Below are positions 29,933 to 38,326 of a stretch of DNA of 64,000 bases, piece after piece. The stretch's first letter is position 1. Each line of letters begins with the position of its first letter. The notes beneath the pieces were generated by a model. The model saw only the letters and a list, made by a program, of their open reading frames with translations. It had not been told where the DNA came from and searched no databases. A program made the position numbers and the translations under genes. The stretch is taken from assembly GCF_900156255.1 (NCBI RefSeq), contig NZ_FTMK01000018.1:1-64000 (forward strand), written 5' to 3'. This stretch comes from Paracoccus thiocyanatus. Lineage in GTDB: Bacteria > Pseudomonadota > Alphaproteobacteria > Rhodobacterales > Rhodobacteraceae.

Positions 29933-30531
29933 TCCAGGCCCGCCGCGATGGCGCGGGCCAGGGCAAAGACCCGCTGCTCCAGGATCACCGGCGTCTCGCA
30001 GACATAGGTCAGCGCCTGCTGGCGGTCCTGAAAGATGCGCATATCCCAGTCCAACTGTTCCTCTTGGGCATCGACGGCGTCGAAATCCGGCGCTTCGGCC
30101 TGTTGCAGCTGTTCCATCTTCTGGCGATGGGCGTCGATCCTTTGTGCCAGATCGACCTGCTTGTGACCATAGCGCGCGATACCGGCGATCAGCGCGGCGC
30201 GATGCGGCTCGACCCGGTCGAAGATCGCCACCATCAGCGCGGTCAATTGCCGGTCGTCGGCGGTCTTGGCAAATTCCGCGATCTCGGCTTCGGCTTCTTC
30301 CAGCGGCAGGCGGCGCTGCTCCAGCCGGTCGGCCAGGGCGGCGATCTTGGGCGTGCGGGCAAGTTCCCCCACCGCCTCGTCGGGTTCAGGCCCGCTCCAC
30401 ATCTGGCCCAGCGACAGATGCGGCTGCTTGCGCTGCACGCAGGGCCAGTCGGGATCGGTGCCGCTTTCCGCCTGCGCCGCCCCCGCGACCCCCGTCGCGG
30501 CGACGCATAGCGCCAGAACCAGGTATCTCAT
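29929..30531 (-). CDS. periplasmic helical protein of the quinoprotein-associated operon
   Basis: A 200-residue protein with a Sec signal (MRYLVLALCVAATGVAGAAQA) and an otherwise helical mature part rich in Glu, Gln, Ala and Asp (about 90-170 looks coiled-coil-forming). Two cysteines are visible in the mature part, one near the start (PDWPCVQ) and one near the end (TYVCETP). I do not recognise a characterised family. It sits between an ABC-2 permease and mobA with 4-bp overlaps on both sides, so it belongs to the same unit as the quinoprotein-linked ABC transporter. Start at 30531 gives the signal peptide. Confidence 0.75.
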   Translation of the reverse strand: MRYLVLALCVAATGVAGAAQAESGTDPDWPCVQRKQPHLSLGQMWSGPEPDEAVGELARTPKIAALADRLEQRRLPLEEAEAEIAEFAKTADDRQLTALMVAIFDRVEPHRAALIAGIARYGHKQVDLAQRIDAHRQKMEQLQQAEAPDFDAVDAQEEQLDWDMRIFQDRQQALTYVCETPVILEQRVFALARAIAAGLE

Positions 30532-31346
30532 GCTCCCCCCTTTCGTCGGGCCCACAGCCCCTTGGCCGGGTCATACATGATGACCGCCCCTGCAAAGAAC
30601 AGGATCAGGCAGCCCGACACCACCAAGAAGGACAGCAGATCGAAGCGCCCGTAAAGGGCAAAGCGGATCAACTCAACCGCATGGGTGAAGGGATTGGCCG
30701 CGCAGATGTCATGCAGCAGCGGCGAACTTTCGTTCATCCGCCATAGCGGGTAAAGCGCGCTGGAGGCAAAGAACATCGGGAAGATGACAAAGTTCATCAC
30801 CCCGGCGAAGTTCTCAAGCTGGCGGATGGCGGATGACAGGAACAGCCCCAGCGCCCCCAGCATCAGCCCCGACAAAAACAGCGCCGGCAGCACCGCCAGA
30901 TAGCCGATGGCGGGCGGCTGCACGTCCCAGAACCAGGCGATGGCCAGGAAGGCATAGACCTGGATGATCGACACGATCACCCCGGCGACCAGCTTGGCCC
31001 CCAGCAGGAACCAGCGCGGAAACGGGCTGACCAGCAGGGTGCGCATCGCCCCCGTCTCGCGGTCATGGACCATGGAAAGCGAACTTTGCATGCCGTTGAA
31101 TAGCTGGATCATCGCGCAAAGGCCGGGGGTCACATAGACCTCGTAAAGCACATAGGTCTGGTAGGGCGGCGTGATCGACAGGCCCAGCACGGCGCGAAAC
31201 CCGGCGGCAAAGATGAACAGCCAGACCAGCGGCCGCACCAGCGCCGCCAGGAACCGGCCGCGCTGGTTGACGAAGCGCAGGGTCTCGCGCCGGGCGATGC
31301 CCAGGAATGCGGTCAGCCACATGCGCGGGGTCAGGCGATGGCTCAT
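30528..31346 (-). CDS. ABC-2-type permease of the quinoprotein-associated transporter
   Basis: A 272-residue ABC-2 permease with about six membrane segments and the family region around RETGAMRTLLVSPFPRWFLLGAKL. Permeases of this type usually export. It pairs with the ATPase encoded just upstream (4-bp overlap). Homologues with this neighbourhood are described as the transporter of PQQ-dependent alcohol dehydrogenase systems. The cargo is unknown; a cofactor or metal-related ligand is possible but unproved. Confidence 0.9.
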   Translation of the reverse strand: MSHRLTPRMWLTAFLGIARRETLRFVNQRGRFLAALVRPLVWLFIFAAGFRAVLGLSITPPYQTYVLYEVYVTPGLCAMIQLFNGMQSSLSMVHDRETGAMRTLLVSPFPRWFLLGAKLVAGVIVSIIQVYAFLAIAWFWDVQPPAIGYLAVLPALFLSGLMLGALGLFLSSAIRQLENFAGVMNFVIFPMFFASSALYPLWRMNESSPLLHDICAANPFTHAVELIRFALYGRFDLLSFLVVSGCLILFFAGAVIMYDPAKGLWARRKGGA

Positions 31347-32062
31347 GCCGCCTCTCCGGTCAGGCGCAGGAAGGCGGCGGTCAGGTCGTCGCCGCCGATG
31401 GCGCCGGCATTGCCGCGGGCCAGCACCTGGCCCTTGTGCAGGATGACCAGCCCGTCCTCGGGGCCGATCTCGTCCAGGATATGCGTGGCCCACAGCGCCG
31501 AGACCCCGCCCCGCGTCAATTCGCGGGTCAGCGCCACCACCTCGGCGCGGGATTTCACGTCCAGGCCCACCGTGGGCTCGTCCAGCAGCAGGATTTCGGG
31601 GCGGTGGATCAGGGCGCGGGCAATCTCGGCCCGCCGGCTCTGGCCGCCCGACAGCGCCGAGACCCTGGCATGCAGCCGGTCCGACAGCTCGACCTGGGCC
31701 AGCACCTCAAGGCTGCGCGCCCGCGCCTCGCGCCGGGGAATGCCGTGCAGCGCGGCGTGATATTCCAGGTTCTGTGCCACGGTCAGGTCGGCATCCAGCG
31801 CGCGGGACTGAAACACCACCCCCAGCCGCGCCAGCGCCGCGCCGGGCTGGCGGTGCAGGTCGTGGCCCGCCACCTCGATCCGGCCCGAGCGGTTGGCGTA
31901 AAGCCGGGTGATCAGCGAAAACAGCGTGGTCTTGCCGGCGCCGTTCACGCCAAGAAGCGCGGTGAACCCGCCGCGCGGCACGGTCAGCGACACGTCCTTC
32001 AGCGCCTGAAAGCGGCCAAAGCTGTGGCTGACATTCTGGATGGAAAGCGCGTCCTGCGGCAT
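31343..32062 (-). CDS. ABC transporter ATPase of the PQQ-dependent dehydrogenase system
   Basis: A 239-residue ATPase with Walker A GVNGAGKTT (about 36-44), signature LSGGQSRR and Walker B ILLLDEPTVGL. It energises the ABC-2 permease encoded downstream. It follows the acidic periplasmic protein gene by 43 bp containing a strong hairpin. The family (ATPase of PQQ-dependent alcohol dehydrogenase loci) is recognised from sequence plus context. Confidence 0.9.
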   Translation of the reverse strand: MPQDALSIQNVSHSFGRFQALKDVSLTVPRGGFTALLGVNGAGKTTLFSLITRLYANRSGRIEVAGHDLHRQPGAALARLGVVFQSRALDADLTVAQNLEYHAALHGIPRREARARSLEVLAQVELSDRLHARVSALSGGQSRRAEIARALIHRPEILLLDEPTVGLDVKSRAEVVALTRELTRGGVSALWATHILDEIGPEDGLVILHKGQVLARGNAGAIGGDDLTAAFLRLTGEAA

Positions 32063-32070
32063 CTGGCAAA

Positions 32071-32098
32071 GGGCGGGGCATGTGCGCGCGCCCCGCCC
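32071..32098 (-). other. intercistronic hairpin upstream of the ABC ATPase gene
   Basis: A perfect 9-bp stem (GGGCGGGGC with GCCCCGCCC) with a 10-nt loop lies between two co-oriented genes. There is no T run. It may lower expression of the ABC genes relative to the upstream periplasmic proteins. Confidence 0.55.
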
Positions 32099-32105
32099 GT
32101 CTTCC

Positions 32106-32678
32106 TTATTGGATGTTGAACACCGCCTGCTGCGTTTCGCCCTGGCTGCCGGGGATCGACAGCGTATAGCGGCCCGGCACGACGGCGATAAAGCTGATCG
32201 TGGCGGTGCCGGCATCGTCGAATTCAAGCGAATGCACGCCCATCGGCCGGATCTCGATATCGTTGATGACGATTTCGTTGATCCAGACGGCGCGGAAGAA
32301 ATCGCCGCCCGACAGTGCCAGCTCCTGGCTGCCGTCGGCATTGATGTCGATGCGGTAGAAGCCGCCGGATTTCAGCTTGTATTCCGCGCCCGCCACCGGC
32401 TTGCCCGAGGCGAGTGTCAGCGGCGCAAGCTGGGTCCGGTTGTCGCGCGCCATGATGCCCGAAAAGCCGAAATCGAACATCGAGCCGGCCTCGTGCACGC
32501 CTTCTTCGGCGGTCGCCGCGCCATCTTCATCGTCGTCGTCATCCTCTTCGGTGGCGGCGGGGGCGGCGCCCTCGGCCGCGGCGCCGGCCTGGGGTTCCGC
32601 GGCGGGCGCGGCGTCCTGGGCCGTCGCGGGCGCGGCCAGTCCGGCCATGATGAACAGGATGGTCAGCAAACGGGTCAT
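32106..32678 (-). CDS. acidic-linker periplasmic protein of the XoxF accessory operon
   Basis: A 190-residue protein with a Sec signal (to about residue 20), an Ala/Pro/Glu-rich linker containing the acidic run EEDDDDDED (44-52), then a compact beta-rich domain (about 66-190) that resembles a cupredoxin-like fold by its strand pattern (FYRIDINADG, WINEIVIND, FIAVVPGRYTLSIPG). No copper-ligand His/Cys set is visible, so an electron-transfer copper site is unlikely. It lies between the beta-propeller and ABC ATPase genes. The acidic run could bind cations. Function is unassigned. Confidence 0.78.
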   Translation of the reverse strand: MTRLLTILFIMAGLAAPATAQDAAPAAEPQAGAAAEGAAPAATEEDDDDDEDGAATAEEGVHEAGSMFDFGFSGIMARDNRTQLAPLTLASGKPVAGAEYKLKSGGFYRIDINADGSQELALSGGDFFRAVWINEIVINDIEIRPMGVHSLEFDDAGTATISFIAVVPGRYTLSIPGSQGETQQAVFNIQ

Positions 32679-32702
32679 GGTTCTTTTCTCCCTCTGGGTG
32701 TG

Positions 32703-33674
32703 TCAGTTGGGCGCGACGACCACGCCCCAGGGCTGCTGGCCCACGGGCAAGGATTTGACGACCTTCAGCGCCGCCACGTCGATCACCGAGACATCGTTGG
32801 AATTGCCGTTGGTGGTGAACAGGTATTTTTCGTCCGGGGTAAAGGCCATCTGCCAGACGCGCTGGCCGACCAGCAGGTAATCCTGGACCTCGTCCGTTTC
32901 GCCGTCGATCACGGCGACGCGGTTGGCGGGACCCAAGGCGACAAAGACCTTGCTGCCGTCGCCGGTCACGCGCACGCCGACCGGCTGGATCGCCTCGGGC
33001 AGGACGCCGGGGATTTCAAAGCTGATCTTCTTGACGATCTGCTGGGTTTCGGGGTCGATCACGCTGACCGTGCCGCCGATTTCCGAACTGACGTAAAGCT
33101 TGGTCCCGGCATCGTTGAACTGGGCAAAGCGCGGGCGCGAATCCACCAGAACGTTGGCAAAGATCTCGAAGCTTTCGCTGTCGATGAAATGCGCCATGTT
33201 GGTGGTTTCCGAGGTGTTGATGACCACCTTGCCGTCGGGGCTGACGCCCATGCCTTCGGGCTCGACGCCGACCGGGATTTCGGCCAGCACCTTGTGGGTC
33301 TGGGTATCGACCACGGTCACGAGGTTGTCGTCCTCGTTCGCGATGTAAAGCGGGTTGCCCGAAGGGTGCAGCACGAACAGTTCCGGGTCGGGGCCGGAAG
33401 GCAGGGTATGCGTCTCCTCCATCGTCTCGGGGTTGAAGACCCGCACCAGGTCGTCATCCGAGGCGCAGACGTAAAGTTCCTTGCCGTCGGGGCTGATGGT
33501 GATGCCGCGCGGGCGGGCGCCGACCGGATAGGTGCCGATCACCTCCAGCGTGTCGCTGTCCAGCACGGTGACGTCATTGCCCTTTTCGTTGCTGACAAAG
33601 ACCCGGTTGGCCGCGCCAGGCAGGGCGAAACCAAGGCACAGCGCCGAGGTCAGGATGGCGGTTGAAACTTTCAT
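32703..33674 (-). CDS. periplasmic beta-propeller protein (PQQ-dependent catabolism-associated)
   Basis: A 323-residue secreted protein (signal to about residue 22, ending PGAANR) made of seven YVTN-type repeats such as NRVFVSNEKGNDVTVLD and KYLFTTNGNSNDVSVID. It matches the beta-propeller family that accompanies PQQ-dependent dehydrogenases. Its exact role is unknown; a binding or assembly role in the periplasm is likely. Start 33674 is the ATG giving a regular signal peptide. It follows the substrate-binding gene by 8 bp. Confidence 0.9.
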   Translation of the reverse strand: MKVSTAILTSALCLGFALPGAANRVFVSNEKGNDVTVLDSDTLEVIGTYPVGARPRGITISPDGKELYVCASDDDLVRVFNPETMEETHTLPSGPDPELFVLHPSGNPLYIANEDDNLVTVVDTQTHKVLAEIPVGVEPEGMGVSPDGKVVINTSETTNMAHFIDSESFEIFANVLVDSRPRFAQFNDAGTKLYVSSEIGGTVSVIDPETQQIVKKISFEIPGVLPEAIQPVGVRVTGDGSKVFVALGPANRVAVIDGETDEVQDYLLVGQRVWQMAFTPDEKYLFTTNGNSNDVSVIDVAALKVVKSLPVGQQPWGVVVAPN

Positions 33675-33682
33675 CTTCGGCC

Positions 33683-34870
33683 TCAGAATTTGCATTCGGT
33701 TTCGGGACGGTCGAAGCCAAGCGTGTCCAGCGCCGAGCTTTGGTGCAGATACTGGTCCTGCGGGCTGACCGAGGCGGTGACGGAACCCGTGGCCAACAGG
33801 ATCGGCTGGCGCAACTGGTGGTCCCAGTCGCGCAGGGTCAGCTTTTGGCCCTTGAAGCCCGCGACCTCGAAATTCTCGGACAGCATGAAGTCCTTCAGCG
33901 CGGCGGGATCGGTGCTTTGCGTGCGCGTCGCCGCCTCGCCGATCATGCGCAATGCGACCCAGGTCTGGTAATCCTCTTCGCGGATCGGGCGGCCGGCAAG
34001 CTTTTCGAAACGGTTCTGGAACTGCGTCGCGCCCCAGGCTTCCAGCGAAGGCGCCCAGGACCGCGGCACCAGCCCGGCCGAGCCGGCGACCGGGCGCGGA
34101 TCCCAGGTCGCATAGGGCAGCCAGTCGGCAAAGACGCCGTTCTCATCCGCCGCGATCACCACGTCATGATCGGCGGCGCGCTGGGTAAAGACCGGCATCT
34201 GCTGCTGGACCTGCACATGGCCGCTGTCGCTGCGCCGGCTGCCGCCGGTATCCTCATAGGTCCGTTCCTCGACGATCTTCGCGCCGAACTTGGCGGCGGC
34301 GCGGCGATAGGCATCGGCCAGCGCCACGTCTTCGGGGTGACTGCCGGCGATCAGGAACCAGTCGGGCCATTGCTTCCACATCAGGAACTGCGCCAGCGCA
34401 TCGGCCAGCATGGCATGGCTGGGCGCGGCATGGATCACGTTGAAGCGGCAATCCTTGCCGCGCAGCCCGTCGCCGCGCGCCCGCGCGTTCAGCACCAGCG
34501 CCCGGTCGCCGGCCTGGTCGGCCAGCGCCAGCGTCTGCGCGTCATCGGCCAGGGTGACGATAAAGGGGATGCCCTGGGCCAGCAGCTTGTCCATCTCGGC
34601 CGCCGCCGTCTCGGGCGTGGCGGTGATCTCCAGCGCCTCGAAATCCTGGCCCATGAAGCGGCCGGTGGTGTCGTTGTCCTCGATGGCGAGCCGCGCACCG
34701 GCAAAGCCCAGATCCTGGGGCGCGGCATCCAGCCGCGAGATCGGCGGCAGATGCGGCACGTCCACCCGCAGCACCGCCGCGCGCACGGCTTGCGTTTCTG
34801 CGGCATTTTGTCCCAAGGCCGGGGCAGCCATGGACAATCCAGCCAAAAGTATGATGATTCTGCGTTTCAC
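33683..34870 (-). CDS. ABC-type substrate-binding protein of the PQQ-dependent dehydrogenase system
   Basis: A 395-residue type I periplasmic binding protein with a Sec signal (VKRRIIILLAGLSMAAPALG). It is the branched-chain-amino-acid-like binding protein found with the quinoprotein ABC transporter. The start is GTG at 34868-34870, supported by GGGAGGAC 6-8 nt upstream; longer starts run into the divergent control region. It is the first gene of the leftward operon down to mobA and carries the shared 13-bp box 91 bp upstream of its start. Confidence 0.88.
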   Translation of the reverse strand: MKRRIIILLAGLSMAAPALGQNAAETQAVRAAVLRVDVPHLPPISRLDAAPQDLGFAGARLAIEDNDTTGRFMGQDFEALEITATPETAAAEMDKLLAQGIPFIVTLADDAQTLALADQAGDRALVLNARARGDGLRGKDCRFNVIHAAPSHAMLADALAQFLMWKQWPDWFLIAGSHPEDVALADAYRRAAAKFGAKIVEERTYEDTGGSRRSDSGHVQVQQQMPVFTQRAADHDVVIAADENGVFADWLPYATWDPRPVAGSAGLVPRSWAPSLEAWGATQFQNRFEKLAGRPIREEDYQTWVALRMIGEAATRTQSTDPAALKDFMLSENFEVAGFKGQKLTLRDWDHQLRQPILLATGSVTASVSPQDQYLHQSSALDTLGFDRPETECKF

Positions 34871-34960
34871 GGCCGTCCTCCCGCCTGCATCATGACGGGC
34901 GGATCGACTTGCGCCAACCCGGCAAATCCCCCTGATTTCACCGGGGAAAATCACCTGATA

Positions 34961-34973
34961 CCTAAGTCTTAGG
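34961..34973. promoter_or_regulatory. 13-bp dyad box, copy 1 (perfect palindrome)
   Basis: CCTAAGTCTTAGG is a perfect 6-1-6 inverted repeat in the divergent region between the accessory ABC operon and the DUF2380-like gene. It lies 91 bp upstream of the leftward GTG start. Closely related boxes precede xoxF and cycB at similar distances. Confidence 0.65.
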
Positions 34974-35021
34974 GACTTTCGTCCTATGGACGGGCTGGCC
35001 GGCCGCGCGCATTGTCCGGCC

Positions 35022-35540
35022 ATGGCATTTTCGCGGCTCATCCTGATCGCCTGCGTTGCCGCCCTGACCGGATCGGGCGCCGGGGCGGACCCGCAAGATC
35101 ACGGACCGCCGCCGCCCGGCACCGCCGCCTGGTTTGGCCTGCATCTGATCGACACCTCGACCGAAGGCGCGATCAACGGCGCGCGCGAGGACGAGGCCCG
35201 CCGCATCCAGACCGCCGAAGACGTGATCGCCCAGGATTTGCAGGCCCGCGGCTTTACCCTGATGGCGCCGCCTGCCGAACAGGTGGCGCAGATCAAGAAT
35301 CCGACCAAATCCAATGGCAGTGACAGCCGCATCGCGCGGCAGATGGGCGCGCATTACGCCATCTCGGGCGAGGTGCAGAAGGTCTCGAACCTGATCCTGA
35401 CGCTGAACCTTTACCTGCGCGACGCGGAAAGCGGCGAAACGCTGCGTGCCGGCGTGGTCGATATTCGCGGCAATACCGACGAAAGCTTTCGCCGCGGTTA
35501 TCTTTATCTTTTGAAAAACATCATCTTTCGGGAGGAATGA
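35022..35540 (+). CDS. secreted DUF2380-like protein
   Basis: A 172-residue protein with a Sec signal (MAFSRLILIACVAALTGSGAGA) and a domain of the DUF2380/DUF3280 kind, seen in ADQDLQ-type segments (DVIAQDLQARGFTLM) and the C-terminal SFRRGYLYLLKNIIF. No reaction is known; the family is common in methylotrophy and quinoprotein loci. It is the first gene of a short rightward unit divergent from the accessory ABC operon. An earlier ATG at 34986 would add 12 residues; I prefer 35022 because the dyad box ends only 12 bp before 34986. Confidence 0.75.
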   Translation: MAFSRLILIACVAALTGSGAGADPQDHGPPPPGTAAWFGLHLIDTSTEGAINGAREDEARRIQTAEDVIAQDLQARGFTLMAPPAEQVAQIKNPTKSNGSDSRIARQMGAHYAISGEVQKVSNLILTLNLYLRDAESGETLRAGVVDIRGNTDESFRRGYLYLLKNIIFREE

Positions 35541-35543
35541 CGG

Positions 35544-36095
35544 ATGATTCGACTGCTGGCCCTGACGCTGGGGACGGCCATGGCGCTGGCTCCGGCGGCG
35601 CAGGCGCATGGACCCGCGCGGCTGAAGCTGGAAATGCAGCAAAGGCTGGACGCCACGCCCGACGAGGTCTGGGCCGTGATCGGCCGGTTCGACGACATGA
35701 GCTGGCATCCCGCCATCACCAGCCTGGAGCTGACCGGCGACGGCACCGCCGACCAGCCCGAAAAATCCACCCGCGTGCTGCATCTGAAATCCGACGCCGG
35801 CGATCCGACCATCACCGAGGTCCTGTCGAAATGGCAGCCTGAAAAACGCTGCTATGCCTATCGCATCCAGGCGGTCGAGGTGACGGTTCTGCCAGTCACG
35901 AACTACGCATCGACCCTGTGCGTCAAGGACGAGGGCGGCAAGGCCCTGGTGCATTGGAAGGGCGGCTTCTATCGCGGCTATCCCAACAACGACCCGCCGG
36001 CCGAACTGAACGACGATGCGGCGAACCAGGCCGTCGGCGGGGTTTACCAGGCCGGGCTTGACGCGCTGGCCGAAAGGTTCGGCGCGGCGGAATGA
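35544..36095 (+). CDS. MxaD-like periplasmic SRPBCC-fold protein
   Basis: A 183-residue protein with a Sec signal (to about residue 21, AQAHG) and an SRPBCC/polyketide-cyclase-like domain (about 28-180). In methylotrophs MxaD is a related periplasmic protein that stimulates electron flow from methanol dehydrogenase to its cytochrome. The position in a quinoprotein accessory unit next to xoxF supports an equivalent role, but the assignment is by similarity of fold and context. GGAGG lies before the ATG; the stop overlaps the next ATG. Confidence 0.8.
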   Translation: MIRLLALTLGTAMALAPAAQAHGPARLKLEMQQRLDATPDEVWAVIGRFDDMSWHPAITSLELTGDGTADQPEKSTRVLHLKSDAGDPTITEVLSKWQPEKRCYAYRIQAVEVTVLPVTNYASTLCVKDEGGKALVHWKGGFYRGYPNNDPPAELNDDAANQAVGGVYQAGLDALAERFGAAE

Positions 36096-37009
36096 TCCGC
36101 ATCTTGGCCGCGCTGCTGGTCTGCGCCGCGGCGGCGCAGGCGGATGACCTGGGCTTCGTCACCTCGCAGATCGCCGGCAGGGTTTCGATCGTCGATCTGG
36201 AAAGCGGCGCTGTGCTGGCGGAAACGCCGGTCGGCGGTGCGCCCGCCCCGGTCGCCTATGATGCCCGGCACGGCCGGGCCTTTGTCATCTCGGCCGAGAC
36301 GGGCCGGCTGAGCGTGCTGGACGAAACCGGCCGGGTGATCCGCAGCAAGCCGCTGCCCGAGGGCACATTCGGCATCGCCCTGGCGCCGGATGGCGGGCTG
36401 TTCGTCGCCGACTGGTACAACGACCGGCTGACGCGGCTGGATGCGGGGCTGGACCCGGTCTGGCAGGTGCCCACCGGCCGCGCCCCGGCGGGCGTGGCCA
36501 GCAACGGCGTGCTGGTCGCCACGGCGGATCGCGACGACGACCAAGTTTCGATCCGCGACGCCCGGACCGGGGCGCTAAGGGCGCGGGTCGCGGTCGGCAA
36601 GCATCCCTATGCCCTGGCCTTTCACGACGAGCGGCTGTGGACCACCGATGTGATGGGCGACACGGTCAGCGTGATCGCGCCGGGCACCGGCCGGCTGCTG
36701 GGCCAGGTTCCGACCGGCAGCCATCCCTATGGCATCGCCTTTGCCGGCGGGCGCGGCTTCGTCACCGACCAATATGCCGGCACGGTGACGGTCTTCGACC
36801 CGCAAAGTCTGGACGTCCTGGACCGGATCGAGACGGGCGACTATCCCGAAGGCGTAGCGGCCCTGCCCGACGGTTCGGGCGTGGTGGTGGCGCATTGGGA
36901 TTCCAACAGCCTGGTCTGGATCGACGCCGCCACGCTGCAAGTGACGCGCGAGATCGACCTGCCCGACGGTCCGCGGGCCTTTGGCCAGTTCACGGGCCGG
37001 CAAGAGTGA
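36092..37009 (+). CDS. periplasmic beta-propeller (YncE-like) protein
   Basis: A 305-residue secreted protein (signal to about residue 18) with seven propeller-type repeats such as GRVSIVDLESG and GTVTVFDPQSLD. It is a second beta-propeller of this locus, distinct from the one encoded at 32.7 kb, and carries repeated VGKHPYALAF/TGSHPYGIAF segments. It overlaps the MxaD-like gene by 4 bp. Its 3' end overlaps the convergent CX3CW gene by 20 bp. Function is unknown; a periplasmic assembly or sensing role is inferred. Confidence 0.85.
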   Translation: MIRILAALLVCAAAAQADDLGFVTSQIAGRVSIVDLESGAVLAETPVGGAPAPVAYDARHGRAFVISAETGRLSVLDETGRVIRSKPLPEGTFGIALAPDGGLFVADWYNDRLTRLDAGLDPVWQVPTGRAPAGVASNGVLVATADRDDDQVSIRDARTGALRARVAVGKHPYALAFHDERLWTTDVMGDTVSVIAPGTGRLLGQVPTGSHPYGIAFAGGRGFVTDQYAGTVTVFDPQSLDVLDRIETGDYPEGVAALPDGSGVVVAHWDSNSLVWIDAATLQVTREIDLPDGPRAFGQFTGRQE

Positions 37010-37520
37010 CGGGTTCCAGCGCGCCGCCCTGTTCCTGCCACCCCTCGACCCCGTCGGGGAACCAGTTCACGCCGCGATAGCCCAGCGCCACCGCGCGTTT
37101 GGCGGCGTTCCAGCCCATCCAGCAGCCGCGCTTGCAAAAGATCACCAGCGGCGCCGCCTTGTCGCCGCCGGTCAGCCGGGCCAGCCCCTGGACCAGCCGC
37201 GCCTCTTCGGCGGGGGAAAGCCGGTCATAGCCGGTGCCGTAAAGCCAGGTCGCGCCGGGGATGGTCAGGTGCGGCGGCTCGTTCCACAGCGTGCCCTGGG
37301 GCAGGCCCGCCGGGCGGGCGGTGCGCGGCAGCACGTCGATAAAGGGCACGCCCTGCCGATGCAGCCCCACCGCCTGGGCGGTGTCGATGACTTGCGCGCC
37401 GGCCAGGCTGCCGGGGGTTTCGGCGCGATAGGGCTCGCCCCGGAACCCCTGCGGTTCGGGCACCTGGGCTTGGGCGGCGACGCCAGCCAGCAAGGCTGCC
37501 AGCGCCGCCCAGCGTGTCAT
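36990..37520 (-). CDS. PQQ-dependent catabolism-associated rhodanese-like C-W motif protein
   Basis: A 176-residue periplasmic protein with a Sec signal (to about 18) and a rhodanese-like domain. The family hallmark is the cysteine pair followed by Trp: here Cys129 and Cys133 with Trp134 (CKRGCW), that is C-x3-C-W, then GWNAAKRA. It is the protein family named for its cysteine-Trp motif in PQQ-dependent catabolism loci. It follows xoxJ with a 4-bp overlap. A redox or sulfur-handling role is inferred, not shown. Confidence 0.88.
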   Translation of the reverse strand: MTRWAALAALLAGVAAQAQVPEPQGFRGEPYRAETPGSLAGAQVIDTAQAVGLHRQGVPFIDVLPRTARPAGLPQGTLWNEPPHLTIPGATWLYGTGYDRLSPAEEARLVQGLARLTGGDKAAPLVIFCKRGCWMGWNAAKRAVALGYRGVNWFPDGVEGWQEQGGALEPVTLAGP

Positions 37521-38326
37521 TCCTTCAGCGCCTTGCCGTAATCATCCAGCAGCGGCACACCGGCATCGCGCAGGATGGCGTCGATCTCGTCCTGGTGGCG
37601 GCGGATCAGGCTGTTCAGCTGTCGCTTCCATTCCTGCTCGCCCAGCCGCACCCCCATGGTGATGCGATAGAACATCCGCGGCCCCGAGGTTTCCCCCAGC
37701 AGCGGCGTGAACTGCAATTCGGGATCCTGCTTGACCAGCGGGCCGGCCAGAGGGCCCCAGATCACCGCGGCCGCCAGTTCCCCCGACTTGACCTGTGCCA
37801 GCATGTCGCCCACCGGGTCCTCGGTCCGGCGATCCACGAACAGATCCCAGCCGCGCATGTTCTTGGCCAGGCCGGCCCGCGCCAGGTTGGTCGCGGGCGG
37901 CGTGCCCGCCACCACGCCGATGGGATGATCCCTAAGCGCCGGATCCTCCAGCACCTGGACCGCGGCCAGCGGGCTGTCCTTGCGCGTCACGATGCCATAG
38001 GCCGAGGTATAGTAATGGTTGGTGTTCTGCACCATCTCGTCGCCCTGGGCATAGCCGATGACGACGTCGCACAGCCCGGCGCGCAGGGTCTTGCGGATAA
38101 AGCCCGGACCCTGCGGAAACCAGGTATAGGCGACGGGCACGCCCAGCTTTTCGGCGAAAAGCTGGGCGATGCGGTTTTCGAAGCCCTGGCCGTCCTCGGA
38201 CGACATCGGCACGGCGGCGGGATCGGCGCAGACCCGAAACTCGGTCTTGGAGCGCAGGTCGGCGACTTGCGCCGCGGCCGGCAGCGCGCCGGCCAGCAGC
38301 GCGGCCAGGATGAGGGCGCGCCTCAT
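37517..38326 (-). CDS. xoxJ: XoxJ, periplasmic binding-protein-like partner of XoxF
   Basis: A 269-residue protein with a Sec signal (MRRALILAALLAGALPAAAQ) and a type II periplasmic-binding-protein fold, similar to MxaJ/XoxJ. It is thought to help activate or load the lanthanide methanol dehydrogenase. Typical segments are TEFRVCADPAAVPMS and WGPLAGPLV. The gene overlaps cycB by 4 bp and is followed by the C-W motif protein, giving a cycB-xoxJ-CX3CW unit directly after xoxF. Confidence 0.92.
   Translation of the reverse strand: MRRALILAALLAGALPAAAQVADLRSKTEFRVCADPAAVPMSSEDGQGFENRIAQLFAEKLGVPVAYTWFPQGPGFIRKTLRAGLCDVVIGYAQGDEMVQNTNHYYTSAYGIVTRKDSPLAAVQVLEDPALRDHPIGVVAGTPPATNLARAGLAKNMRGWDLFVDRRTEDPVGDMLAQVKSGELAAAVIWGPLAGPLVKQDPELQFTPLLGETSGPRMFYRITMGVRLGEQEWKRQLNSLIRRHQDEIDAILRDAGVPLLDDYGKALKE

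Noticed and set aside
32106..32678. Lanmodulin or EF-hand protein
   Set aside because: The acidic run has no EF-hand loop pattern and only one such run is present; it is reported as an untested cation-binding idea, not as a lanthanide-binding family.
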